Source: Sorex araneus
Taxonomy: Eukaryota; Chordata; Mammalia; Eulipotyphla; Soricidae
Length of the DNA stretch: 64,000 nucleotides
NCBI RefSeq assembly: GCF_027595985.1
Contig: NC_073303.1
Span: 370,276,386-370,340,385, forward strand
Direction of reading: 5' to 3'
A model generated the notes under the pieces. That model was not told the origin of the DNA. It saw only the letters and a program-made list of their open reading frames with translations, and ran no database searches. Positions 39,555 to 51,100 of the stretch are shown here, in pieces. A program made the position numbers and the translations under genes. Numbering within the stretch: position 1 is the stretch's first letter; every line of letters begins with the position of its first letter.

Positions 39555-40230
39555 ACATAGCTAATACCTTAGGGACACTGCTCTCCCTAGATAAATGGGA
39601 GAACGGAATGATTATACAAATACTTTCTAAATATACAGATTTATCTGCCTGATGAAAAATGAGGAATCATTAGAATCTTTCATCTTTGGTTAGTTAATGG
39701 TGCTTCTCAAGTTGCCCAAAACAGTAGAATGTGTCACAGGAGAGGTTGATTTATTATTAGGCAGTTTTCAAATAAAATGATATTACAATAAGAAAAACCT
39801 ACAATCAGGTTGTGCTCTGGAAGTACCATGGAGCCACCCTAGAGGCTGGCAAGGTCATTTTCAGCCGTGTCCTAAATTTGATCAATCATGATTATCTTCC
39901 CAAAGAGTATCAGTTTTGATAATTCCCCAAGGGAACATAGCAATTTTCCTTTTTGGTTTGAAGGCATACCACGTTTCATTATATTTTTTATGCTTTCATT
40001 ATGATTATTCTGTGGAAGAGACAGAACCTTGAGAAATTATAAGCATGTCATGCCCTAAAGGATAAATTCAGAAGGCACTCACAAAATTACATATTTTTTA
40101 TCTACAGAAATGAAGGATATCATTTCTTAGAAAGATACAAACCACTAACTTAAACTAATGCAAAAAAATAAAGTTATGATCTCTGTAGATGCTACGCTTG
40201 AGTAATAAAAAAGAAACCATGAAATATTCT
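39555..40230. other. Unique AT-rich sequence
   Basis: No repeat or gene recognised. Confidence 0.5.
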
Positions 40231-40231
40231 C

Positions 40232-40297
40232 TTTATTTTTTTTTCAGGGGGTTGCTGTCACACCCAGTGATGCTCAGGGATTACTCCCGAATCTGCA
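40232..40297 (-). mobile_element. SINE fragment, antisense
   Basis: 'tcacacccagtgatgctcag' then 'ggattactcccgaatctgc'; only the 3' part is present. Confidence 0.75.
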
Positions 40298-40764
40298 AAA
40301 TGTTCTTTTTAGTTCAGGAAATGTTTATTAAGAAATACCTCTGTAGAAAAAAACTGCTATGAGGCACCAGGAGGGTTGGAAATGAGGAGAGAGAAACTCT
40401 TCCCCCACGGGTTATTATTTGGAGAGATGCAGTGTGCTGCAAAGTGAAGTGAGAGCTAGACAGTGCTGCATATTCAAGCTCTTTATCCCAAATTCCTCTT
40501 GGACACACAGGTTGTTTCCAGATCTTGGCCCTTGTGAATAGTGTTGCAATGAACATGGAAATATGACCATATTATTTTTTAAATAATGTTTTTGGGTTTT
40601 TGTGGTAGATGCCAAGAAGTAGAATTGTTGGGTCGTATAGAAACTTAATTCTTAGTTTCGTGGAGAAGAGTTCATACTATTTTCCAGTTGAACCATTCAA
40701 TACTCCTCACCAACAATCAATGAAGATTCCCTTTTCTTCACATCCACACCAACATTGCTTGTTT

Positions 40765-41290
40765 TTTTAAAAATTTATTTATTTTTTTTATTGAATCACC
40801 ATGTGGAAAGTTACAAAGCATTTAGGTTTAAGTCTCAGTTATACAATGCTCGAAGAATCACAGTATACCTCGCCCCCAACCCCCCTGCTCCCTAACCCCC
40901 CACCCCGCTTCTGTAGCTGATAAATTTCACTTTACTTTCACTTTACTTTGATTACATTCAATATTTCAACAAAAAACTCACTATTATTGTTTGGAGTTTC
41001 TCCCCCCTAAAGTCGGACCTGCTGAAAAGGAAGCATTTTTTTTGGATAATTTGTAATGGATAATTTGTAATGGATAATTTGTTTTCCATTACTGAGAATA
41101 AAGAGATATGAGGTCCTGTGGCCACAATAGCAGCTGCACGGTTTTGCATTTCTGTATTTTAGTATTTTAGTAACTAAATCCAGAGAAATTTCTGCCAGAA
41201 ATTGCATCATTGCAAGCTCATACCTCTCTGCTACTTTATATTCCACATATGAGTGCAATCTTTCTATGTCTGTCTCTTTCTTTCTTTCTG
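40765..41290 (-). mobile_element. L1 3' end, antisense, nested in the older L1
   Basis: 'ttattgaatcaccatgtgga' terminus, C-rich 40870-40910, then 'atattccacatatgagtgca' and 'tgtctgtctctttctttctt'. An internal triple 'ggataatttgtaat' repeat lies at 41042-41080. Confidence 0.85.
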
Positions 41291-41295
41291 ACTCA

Positions 41296-41450
41296 TCACA
41301 CCCAGCGATGCACAGGGGTTACTCCTGGCTCTACACTTAGAAACTACTCCTGATGGTGCTCGGGGGACCATATGGGATACTGGGAATCGAACCCGGGTCG
41401 GCTGCATGCAAGGCGAATGCCCTACCCACTGTGCTATTGCTCCAGCCCCA
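41296..41450 (-). mobile_element. Type 1 SINE, antisense
   Basis: 'cacacccagcgatgcacagg' through 'gtgctattgctccagcccc'. Its 3' end abuts the end of the nested L1, so it inserted at or near that junction. Confidence 0.93.
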
Positions 41451-41534
41451 ACATTGGTTGTTTTTGTTCATTTTCATACGTGCCAGTCTACCTGGTAAGA
41501 AGTGATGTCTCACTGTTGTTTTTCCTGGTTTGTT

Positions 41535-41673
41535 TTGGCCACACCTGGTGGTGCTCAGGGCTCACTCTTTGTTTTTGCCCAGAGATCAATTCTGGAAGTG
41601 CTCTGGGGACCACACTGATATGGCTATGGGGATCAAACCTGAGTTAGCAGTCTGCAAACTAATCTCTCTGGCC
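41535..41673 (-). mobile_element. Older SINE, antisense
   Basis: 'ttggccacacctggtggtgc', 'tgctctggggaccacactga', 'ctaatctctctggccc'. Confidence 0.8.
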
Positions 41674-41827
41674 CTCATCCTTATTGGTGTTTAATTTGTT
41701 TTTCCCTAATGATAAGTGATGGAGAGTTTTTTTTAATATACCTTGTGGCCATCTATATGTCTTCTTCAAGGAAGTGACTGTTCATCTCTTCTCCCCATTT
41801 ACTTATTTTTTTTCTGTTTGTTTTTGT

Positions 41828-41922
41828 TTTGGAGCAACATTCATCGGTGCTCAGGGTTACTCCCAGTCTGTACTCGGGGATCACTCCTGGCAGGGCTCAT
41901 ACAGGGATCAAACTCCCCATTT
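41828..41922 (-). mobile_element. SINE fragment, antisense
   Basis: 'ttggagcaacattcatcggt' and 'ggatcactcctggcagggct'; the head is lost. Confidence 0.65.
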
Positions 41923-42024
41923 TTTTAATGGGTCCTTTTTTGTTATTGTGGTTAAATTTTGCATGTGCTTTTTCAATCTTGTATATTAATTCTTTTCAGA
42001 TGAGAGGTGGGCAAATATTTTCAC

Positions 42025-42262
42025 CTGGTGATAGCACAGCGGGTAGGGCGTTTGCCTTGCATGCAGCCGACCAGGTTCGATTCCTCCCTCAGGCAAGCTA
42101 CCAGGAGTATCCCACCCGCACGGCAGAGCCTGACAAGCTACCCATGGCGTATTCGACTTGCCAAAAACAGTAACAACAAGTCTCACAATGGAGACATTAT
42201 TGGTGTCCACTCAGAGAAAATCGATGAACAACGGGATGACAGTGCTACAGTGCTACAGGTTG
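42025..42262 (+). mobile_element. Type 2 SINE, sense
   Basis: 'ggtgatagcacagcgggtag' head through 'acgggatgacagtgctacag' tail with the terminal short repeat GTGCTACA. Confidence 0.94.
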
Positions 42263-42490
42263 TGGGCCTGTTCTTTTAATCTAGTCATCACTTCTTTTAC
42301 AGTGCAGACTGTTACATAGTCCCATTTGTTTATCTCTGCTTCTGTTTGCTCAGTCAGTGGCATTGAGCCATTGGAGATGCCTCTGGATTCAATGTCATAC
42401 ATGGTCTGCCTACGCTATCTTCAAGGAAATTTACAAATTCCGGCCTGATATCAAGGTCTTACTATTTCTTAAGATTACTTTGCAGACTGA

Positions 42491-42880
42491 AAGTGAGGCC
42501 ATGAATTAGTTTTCTGGAACAAGTCTGACCTCTAGAGGACAAGTTTTGCCCACAAACTACAAAGAGTCAATGTTAGAGGATACTGAAAGGGTACGAGGAG
42601 TCAGATGTGTGTGTTGGATCTTAATTCTGCATGGAGCAACTGGAGGAATTTCCGTATCTCTTTTATCTCAAATGTTAGAACTTTATTCACACATGCTGTA
42701 TACAATAACTTGCACAAATTTAAATGTTGTTGTTTGAAGATTATATAGACAACAAAATCAAGATACTAACCTTTCCATCAGCCCGAAGATTTCTTTACTG
42801 CTGTGCTTAGTGATCCACTTTGCTTTTCCAGTCCCCATTCTCAAACACTCACCTGCCTCTGTCTCTACAAATGAGTTTGT
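42491..42880. other. Unique sequence
   Basis: No repeat or gene recognised. Confidence 0.45.
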
Positions 42881-42884
42881 ATTA

Positions 42885-43032
42885 TCTGGAATGTTTTTAT
42901 AAACGAATGGTACAGAAACTTCTCATTTGTGTCTGACTCCTTTCACTCAATTTGATTGTATGATTTGTCTATTTTGTGTTTCTGGGCATCTGTTCTTTTT
43001 ACTGTTAAGTACTATTGTGCTATATGGATATA
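42885..43032 (-). mobile_element. L1 fragment, antisense
   Basis: 'tttataaacgaatggtacag' and 'ctgactcctttcactcaatt' resemble the decayed antisense SEMSQ region of L1 ORF2 seen at 2990-3060. Confidence 0.55.
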
Positions 43033-43047
43033 CAAAGGTGTCTTCGA

Positions 43048-43150
43048 TCCCTCCCTCCCTCTCCCTCCCTCCCTCCCTCCCTCCCTCCCTCCCTCCCTCC
43101 CTCCCCTCCCTCCCTCCCCTCCCTCCCTTCCTCTCTTCCTCCTTCCCTCC
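43048..43150. repeat. (CCCT)n microsatellite
   Basis: About 100 bases of CCCT/CCTT repeats on the + strand. Confidence 0.96.
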
Positions 43151-44020
43151 TAATTATAAACCAAAATGTTAAACATTAGAACTCCTAATGAAAATATGAG
43201 ATAAAAATTTTGAGACCTTTATATTGTACAGTTTTCATAGAATACTAAATGAACAGGAAATAAATGGGAAAAAATCAGATAATTCAAGTTAAAAAACAGT
43301 TGCTCATTTGAAAGAAACTGTTAAGACAATCACAAATGGGGAAACTCTATTTGTACCCAAAGATACTGGACTTGTATTCAAAATAACATGAACTCAAAAA
43401 TAAAAACTCAAAATAAAGAAAAATCTCACAAAAAATAAAATTAACAATAAATGCACAAAAAAAAACCTCACTAAACTACGATGTTATTGGAGGAATGATG
43501 AATGTGTATTTTAATGCCTCTAAAATGAATTATATCTTACTATTTTTAATTTCTATCTATGTACTTTATTTTCTATTTTATCTTATTGGTGGCACTGAGA
43601 TCCAATCCTTGACTTCAACAAGTGCTCTGAGTTACATCCCCAGCTCTGTGTGTTTTTTAATGGATTTTAATTTTAATCCTTAAAGTATAAATTGGTATTA
43701 GATTTGACATGTTCTAAAAAACTTGAATTGATACATTTAATCTTTACAAAATCTTATGAAAGATCTGTATACCTAAAATCATGAGCACAGGATGGGTGAA
43801 AACACTGAGTTTTAGTAATTTGCCCAACATACATAGTTGGTAAGTTGCAAAACCAGGCTACAAGTCCACTGTATTTCTATGGTCTATGGGGTTTAATCAC
43901 TATTGTCACTCTTTTAATTATTAAAATCTGATGACTATTCAGTGAAGAACATCATTTTAGAGGCTAGGTATTTTCCTAAGTTTTGATATTAAATTACATT
44001 TTGTAGATCCTTAGAATCAT
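43151..44020. other. AT-rich sequence, mostly unique
   Basis: No gene. A short stretch at 43585-43660 ending 'gagttacatccccagctctg' resembles the end of a different tRNA-SINE type. Confidence 0.45.
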
Positions 44021-44022
44021 CA

Positions 44023-44252
44023 AAAGTTAATGCCAAATATCTAATCAGTATACAATAAGTTAATGTCAAATATCTAATCAGTATACAATAAGTTAATGAC
44101 AAATATCTAATCAGTATACTATAAGTTAATACCAAATATCTAATCAGTATACTATAAGTTAATACCAAATATCTAATCAGTATACTATAAGTTAATACCA
44201 AATATCTAATCAGTATACTATAAGCTAATACCAAATATCTAATAAGTAGACT
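44023..44252. repeat. 33-bp minisatellite, about 7 copies
   Basis: Unit built of 'aagttaatnccaaatatcta' followed by 'atcagtatacwat'. Copies differ at a few positions and the last one is more diverged. Because 33 is a multiple of three, the minus strand reads as an 11-residue repeat (IRYLVLTYSIL), which is a by-product. Confidence 0.96.
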
Positions 44253-44451
44253 ATTTACATTTGTCTTTCTTTGAATATTGTCTTCTAAATTTTTCCAAAA
44301 CAAATATTTGAAAATTATGTAATATAACTAAATTTGGTTAAGTTTTATCACCATACTTTCACAAAGCTATTTTTCTAATCCTGAAATATTTTATACAAGT
44401 CATATTGACCAGAAGAGAAATTAATCCTGTTTATACTTTAAATTTTCCTTC

Positions 44452-44635
44452 TGGACCAGAGAGATAGTACAGTGGCTAAAGTTCTTGTCTCACACCTGGT
44501 CCATCTTGGTTCCATCCCTGATGCTACACAGTGTCCTTAAGGATCCTCAGGAGTGTCCCTGAACACAGAGCCAGGAGTAAGTCCTAAATTTCTAAGTGCA
44601 GCTGGATGTGGCCCACTCCACCCTGCCCCGCCCCC
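44452..44635 (+). mobile_element. SINE, sense, diverged
   Basis: 'gaccagagagatagtacagt', 'gaacacagagccaggagtaa' and 'gcagctggatgtggccc'. Confidence 0.8.
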
Positions 44636-44677
44636 ACCACAACAAAAAGATATTCTTCTGTCCTATTGCTCTTAACT

Positions 44678-44844
44678 CCTTCCTTCCTTCCTTCCTTCCT
44701 TCCTTCCTTCCTTCCTTCCTTCCTTCCTTCCTTCCTTCCTTCCTTCCTTCCTTCCTTTCCTTCCTTCTTTCCTTCCTTCCTTCCTTCCTTCCTTCCTTCC
44801 TTCCTTCCTTGCCTTCCTTCCTTCCTTCCTTCCTTCCTTCCTTC

Positions 44845-44939
<95 letters not shown>

Positions 44940-44940
44940 T
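44678..44940. repeat. (TTCC)n then (TTTC)n microsatellite
   Basis: About 165 bases of TTCC followed by about 95 bases of TTTC. It abuts the 3' end of the antisense L1 at 44941, so it probably expanded from that L1's A-rich tail (GAAA/GGAA on the minus strand). Confidence 0.97.
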
Positions 44941-45935
44941 CATTAACGAATCACCATGCGGGTACAGTTACAGATTTACATATTTTCATGTTTGGTTTCA
45001 GTCATACAATACTCGAGTACCATCCCTCCCTCCATCAGTGCCCATTCTCTTCCACCAATGACCTCAGCATCCCTCCCACCCCCCCCATCCCATCCACCCC
45101 CACCCCACCTCGCCTCTGTGGCAGGCATTCCCTTTTGTTCGTCTTCTCTCCTTTTGGGTTGTTGTGGTTTGCAATGGAGTTATTGGGTGGCCATTGTGTT
45201 CAATCTATAGTCTGCTTTCAGTTCGTCTCTCCCATCCCGAGAGGTTCCCTCCAACCACACTTCAGTTGGTTTTCCCGTCTTTATCTGAGCTGCCTTTTCC
45301 CCCAGCATGTGAAGCCAGCTTCCAAAACCATGGAGCAAACCTCCTGGTACTTATTTCTAATATTCTTGGATGTTAGTCTCCCACTCTCTTACTTTATATT
45401 CCACAGATGAGTGCGATCTTTCTATTGTCTGTCTCTTGCTTTCTGACTCATTTCACTTAACATGATACTTTCCATGTTGATCCACTTATATGCAAAGTTT
45501 ATGACTTCATCTTTTCTGACAGCTGCATAGTATTCCATTGTGTAAATGTACCAAAGTTTCTTTAACCAGTCATCTGTTCTTGGGTACTCAGGTTTTTTCT
45601 TTTTCCAGATTCTGGCTATTGTAAGCAGTGCTGCAGTGAACATACAAGTGCAGATGTCATTTCGACTATACTTTTTTTGCCTCTCCAGGGTATATTCCCA
45701 GAAGTGGTATTGCTGGGTCAAATGGGAGCTCAATTTCTAATTTTTTGAGAAGCGTCCATATTGTTTTTCCAAAAGGGCTGAACCAGTCGGCATTCCCACC
45801 AGCAGTGTAGGAGGGTCCCTTTCTTCCCACATCCACGCCAACAGTGGTTGCTTTTGTTCTTTTGGATGTGGGCCAGTCTCTGTGGTGTAAGGTGGTATCT
45901 CATGGTTGTTTTGCTCTTAGCTTCTTAGAATGAAT
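44941..45935 (-). mobile_element. L1 3' end and ORF2 C-terminus, antisense (~1 kb)
   Basis: The 3' terminus 'taacgaatcaccatgcgggt' begins at 44945. On the minus strand the ORF2 end reads IARIWKKKKPEYPRTDDWLK, WYIYTMEYYAAVRKDE and SEMSQKARDRQ. Upstream ORF2 continues with frameshifts to about 45935. Confidence 0.92.
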
Positions 45936-46670
45936 TCACTTGCATTTTCATGGTCTGATCATTTTCTTGATTGTTGATAAACTTGAGGGCTCATACGTTA
46001 GTGTGCATCTAAGAGATTTTTAGAAGGGAAAGATGGGGAGGGCAGCTCCTTAAAGTAATCTCTTTCTGGGCGTAAAATTATTTGCTCTAAAATTCAAAAT
46101 GATTCTTTAAGGGGAGGGTTTTTCCCTCCTAGTCCAGTGTTGATTCCTTCCCTGAATCCCTCCAGCATTGTCACTCTTCAGGTCCTGTCTCAGAGAATAC
46201 AGTTAAAACCCGATGCTGTGTATGTACAGGACACCAATATTCTAAGTCAAAGAAATGTCAACTGGTGATGGCTTTGCCAGCCATGATGCTCTTGAATATT
46301 TAGCAAATTGGCTTGTGAGAATGAAACAATTTGTGGCAATGAAACCTAGGATTATCTGCCGCACGGAATCCTGAACCAATAATTGCTTTTCTGTTTATCT
46401 CTCTTGGGAATTCTAATATAAAGGGTTGTTTCTCATTTTAATTTAAATAGATGCATTGCATCTATTTACTTATTACTTAATGACCGCTATTTATCTTTTA
46501 TCTTACTTTACGCTGGTTTATTATCTGTATTCCTAACCCGGACTCCCAGATGAATGCCAACTCTGATGTACATTTCCACTTAGGTTTAGTGTACCGCCTC
46601 ACTTGTGTTTGTTTCAAGAGTTCTGTGTTGTGTTATAAGACACATGGGGTCTAAGCTTTAAAAATCTATG
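45936..46670. other. Unique sequence
   Basis: No repeat or gene recognised. Confidence 0.5.
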
Positions 46671-46671
46671 G

Positions 46672-46865
46672 CTTGTTTATTTATTTATTTTTTATAATTT
46701 TAAAATTTTATAAGGTAGTTCACAAATTTTGGTTACATTTAATATTCAAGCACCAATCCCACCACCATGACTCCTTCCCACCACCATATTTGGGATGTTT
46801 ACATCCCAAGCCCCAAGTCCTGTCCCAAAGCACAACCAAAATAACTTATTTTGTATGACTTGTTT
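46672..46865 (-). mobile_element. L1-related 3' end, antisense, same family as 34090
   Basis: 'aaaattttataaggtagttc' and 'tttaatattcaagcaccaat' then 'cccaccaccatgactcc'; matches 34090-34320 closely. Confidence 0.75.
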
Positions 46866-47189
46866 AAAGATCAATCTATTTTACCATCTATATATTTAAC
46901 CTCCATTACTAATTATAAGTTTTATATAACATAAATCTACCACGTTTCCCTGCCACTCTTTACCTGATAATGATTAGGTATCTTCCTGTGTCTGTTCTGA
47001 AAAATTGCTATAGCAAACATCCATCAAGACAGATATTTATAGATTAGTAACCTGAAAAATCAGCACAAAAATGCACTTAAAGTCATTGATCCTTTCAGAA
47101 TTGCTTTCAATATCCTGTCAGTTCACACTATCGTCAATAATATATGAGGTGTGCTATGCAAACCACTCTTGGTTTTCTTTTCTTTTTTT

Positions 47190-47310
47190 TTTTTTTTGTT
47201 TCAGGGGTGGGGGTTGCACCGGCTATGGTGTTTAGGGAATCACATGATTCCAGGGAGTCAACCTGGGACTCCCAAATGCAAAGCTCGTCTCCGGCCACAC
47301 CATCCTGAAC
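47190..47310 (-). mobile_element. Old SINE, antisense
   Basis: 'tttcaggggtgggggttgca' with 'ccaaatgcaaagctcgtctc' resembles a decayed antisense SINE. Confidence 0.45.
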
Positions 47311-47559
47311 ATGCCAGATTTCTTCGAAATGCAAAGCTTATGCTTCAGTTCTATGAACCTTCTCCCCTGCCTTTCTCATCTCCTAATGCTATTTAGCATT
47401 TTAGTATTTTATTAACTCACAGATGAATATTTAGCATTTTTTCATCATTTTAATTGCAGTATATTTTTCTTACAAACTACCAATGTCAAATGGACAACTC
47501 AGAATTTTGAAAATCAAACAAGTTGTGTGACCACCAACCTTGTCAAGATAGGCAATATA

Positions 47560-47743
47560 GGGGCTGGAGTGATAGCACAGCGGGTAGGGGATTTGCCTTG
47601 CACATGGCCGACCCGGGTTCGATTCCCAGCATCCCATATGGTCTCCTGAGCACCGCCAGGAGTAATTCCTGAGTGCACGAGCCAGGAAAAACCCCTGTGC
47701 ATCGCCGGGTGTGATGCCCCCCACCACTAAAAAAAAAAAAAAG
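47560..47743 (+). mobile_element. Type 1 SINE, young, sense, with 13-bp target duplication
   Basis: 'ggggctggagtgatagcaca' to 'catcgccgggtgtgatgccc' plus A13. Flanked by GATAGGCAATATA at 47547-47559 and 47744-47756. Confidence 0.96.
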
Positions 47744-47918
47744 GATAGGCAATATACCTTCACTGCAGAGATTTTTGATTATTCTTCTCGTCCATCATGT
47801 TTCTCTTTTAATTCTCACAGTTTAAAGTTAGTTTCTAATCTTTTCACTACTTGAATACATTTTTATGATTACAGTTTCTATTTTTAATATTATTTTTGTC
47901 TTATTTTCTGGTTGAATT

Positions 47919-48172
47919 GGGCTGGAGCGATAGCACAGTGGTAGGGCGTTTGCCTTGCATGTGACCGACCCGTGTTAGATTCCTCCGCCTCTCTTGGAGA
48001 GCCCGGCAAGCTACTGAGAGTATTGTGCCCGCACGGCAGAGCCTGGCAAGCTACCCGTGGCATATTGGATATGCCAAAAATAGTAACAATAAGTCTCACA
48101 TTGAGAGATGTTACTGGTGCCTGCTCAAACAAATCGATGAACAATGGGATGACAGACAGTGACAGGAGACAC
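47919..48172 (+). mobile_element. Type 2 SINE, sense, full length
   Basis: 'gggctggagcgatagcacag' head; body 'cttggagagcccggcaagct'; end 'caaatcgatgaacaatggga' then the tail 'tgacagacagtgacagg'. Confidence 0.95.
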
Positions 48173-48174
48173 AA

Positions 48175-51100
48175 TATTTTAATAGTCAGATTTCATTGAT
48201 AGCACTTGAATGTTGCTATATTCATTGGAGATAATGATCCACCAACAGTAAATTTTGTCCCCGTGGTGACCTCTGACAATGTCTAAGGCATTCTTACCAG
48301 ATTGTGTGAAGGGACTGCTAGTGAGTAGAACGCAGAAATGGTGAAAAACACATAAATGTGCACAGAAGTGTTCCTACAACAATAGATTCTGCAGTTGAGC
48401 ATATCACCAGGGCTGAGTTGGGAACTCCTGCCTTATCAAAGACGCCGGACTTTTCCTTATTGACATGATTTGGGAATCACAGAAAGCTACAGGATACCAA
48501 GGAAGTAAAGGGATATCACTCCCAATTCCAATGCTAAAAACAATGTGGTAAATGTCATATAGGATGGAACAGGACATTATAAATTTTCAAAGTTTCAGGT
48601 AGTTTAAGAAGAAAAGTCATTGAATACTCTTTGAGGGTCAATAGAAGCCTCTATGAGGCTTCTCTAAGGTTGGTGATAAATGGCAATTTTTGGTAAACAG
48701 AAGATTTATCTTTTGATCTTCTGGCACACGGTTAAGGACCAAGATAAAATTGTTCAATGACACTAACCTAAAGGAGTAGAGAGAACCTAACAAGCCACAT
48801 GGAAGAAGGCAATGTCTTATCAGATAGTCTTGCTTTCTTGGACTTAAACCACATATTATCCTGGTTTGGGTTCTTCCTTTACATCAGGGATCTTGCTTCA
48901 GCAATACTATCCCACATTTAAAAATATGTACCCAGAGAGAATTAGAATTCCACATTTTCTCTTTAACTTTGTAGCCCTGAGTAAGTTACTTAATATCTTA
49001 AGGCCTCATTTTTCCCTTTTCTGAAATGGAGCAGTAATCGTGTTTATACCTATGTTCACTATGCAAATTAAATGAGGTAAATACATAGATTATTACATTG
49101 CACAGTGAATATACAGGATAGAAAGCTCACAAATATTATTTATCACTGTGCTGTTATTAGTGTTATTGATTAAATCAAAGCTTATGCTTTTTTACTAGAA
49201 AAAAATACTATGTGTTTATAAGTACAAAAATATGGGAGCACTAGTGAGATGACGCCCAGAACTGATAGAAGAGAGCCATGAGTATATGGGGAGGAACAGA
49301 CGTGACGAGGTTCCTGGGATGCTCACAGAGAAGTTTCTGGAAGGGAGTTATGGAAAAATGGAATACTGAACTGGGCACCTGATGGGTTTGATTCACTATC
49401 ATGGGAAATAATTCAAGTTAGTTAAATTCACTTAACATTCATCTGCTTTGTTCAAAACGAAGGTAAATATGATTTGTTATAAAACTACAGCCTATAGAAC
49501 AAGAATGCCATGTATACCATCACCTGCTGATTAGGGGAGAAAGAATTTAAGTTCATGTGCTCAGGGGTTAGAGGATGTTCTTGCTTGAAAAATAAGTATA
49601 AAAAAAAACAGAAGCAAGAAGTTCTAAATGTTAGGCAAGAGTGCCTTAATCTCGGCCCTTCCCACCCCTGCAGAAAAAAACCCCAAATGACAAAACATAG
49701 AATTGTCAATGCCAAGGAGGTAAAAATAAATATGAAAACTGGGACGAGAAATCAGAAACTGGGAACTAGGAAGAATTCCACATGTCGAAACCAGTTGGGA
49801 ATAACTGGGTGGGGCAGTGTAGGGAACAGGGAGAGGCAAATATTTTTACACAGTTTGTGCTTATGAATGACTTTTATGACCGTAATGTAGCTGCTTTAAT
49901 TAATGTAATTTAACTCTTTACTGAAAATTATATTTTAAAATTTAATAATTTTATTGAATTAAATGAATAAATTAAATTAATCATTAATAAAGCATGTTCA
50001 CAATTTCCTGTATTCCTGCTCTGCTCTTTGTGTCTGTCATAACCCCATCTTGCTTCATGGAGCAGTTTCCAGGCAGAAAAAGCTGAGTAATAAATCTAAG
50101 GAAGAGGAAATGAAAAGAAACCAGGGAGCACATTAACAGATGCAACAAAGGGCTAATGGCAAAGGAGAGAAGGAGACAGGTACAAGAGAGGGGTCTGGAT
50201 ATATACAAGAGACCAGGAGAGTCGGAGCAGAGATGCTGCGGCAGGCAGGAGCTGAGATAATAGGAAAAGAACCTCCCAGGGATTTACAAGGTGGTGCTGA
50301 GGGTTTCCAACTGGGAACTACTTAAGGTTCCTGGAAGAGATGGCGATAGAAAAGGAAGTGATGATTATTTGCTCATCTCTATACATTGTCAGGTACAATG
50401 TGTACTGCTGGTTATATGTATGTCTGTTGATATGAAATATTGAACTTGAGTGAACTTGAACCCATGAAACTTTGGTAGCAGATATCTAAGAAAGCTCCTA
50501 AGGTAGAAACCCATAGAAAAGGAGAGGAGAGTAAAAGTAATATTTATGCTTCTGAAGGAAAATGATATGCAAAATAGTCATGTTTTCCAAATAAATTTTA
50601 CATAAAGTCACTCATGATGGAAAAATATTCATGCACCATTCTGTCCTACCCCGAGCGATGGCATAACTTTAGACACATTACAAGCCACACACCAAAACCA
50701 GAGATACAAAGGTTCACGTCAAGGAGTTTAGGTAGAGTTGTGGTTAGATTTATTTACTCTCTGAATGTGAAGTGCTTGATCATACTGGAAGCAAGGAAAA
50801 GTGTCATGTTCTTCTTTCTTACTTAAGAGTCACAGCTTGAAGGGATAACCAGCAATGAGCTAGTGGGTAGTTCTACGAAAAACCAGAAAACAAAAATATG
50901 GAAGAATCCACCAAAAAAACAGAGAATGGCACAAACTGTAAACTGAGAGAGATTCCCTTTAGGCAGTCTCTCACCTACTTGGGAGATGTAGATAGGAGAA
51001 AAGTTTTAGCAAATATTCTTTGCCTCTAATGACACTAAAAGTCAGTATAAGAAGCTTAAGCCTCTCTTTAGGGATGGGAATTGAGCAAAATCATCCATTT

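Larger units (their letters stand above)
40300..42490 (-). mobile_element. Old L1 ORF2, antisense, broken by at least five later insertions
   Basis: L1 pieces in consistent order and orientation at 40500-40765, 41453-41530, 41676-41825, 41935-42020 and 42263-42490. Landmarks include 'ggttgtttccagatcttggc', 'tatatgtcttcttcaaggaa' and 'cagatgagaggtgggcaaat', classic antisense ORF2 words. Between them lie the younger L1 40765-41290 and SINEs at 41300, 41535, 41828 and 42025. Confidence 0.8.

Noticed and set aside
43989..44303. Minus-strand frame with an 11-residue repeat (IRYLVLTYSIL)
   Set aside because: It arises because the minisatellite unit is 33 bp. No start context, promoter or flanking coding signal.
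44596..45061. Long frames of repeated FLPS or KERK residues on both strands
   Set aside because: Pure translations of the TTCC/TTTC microsatellite.
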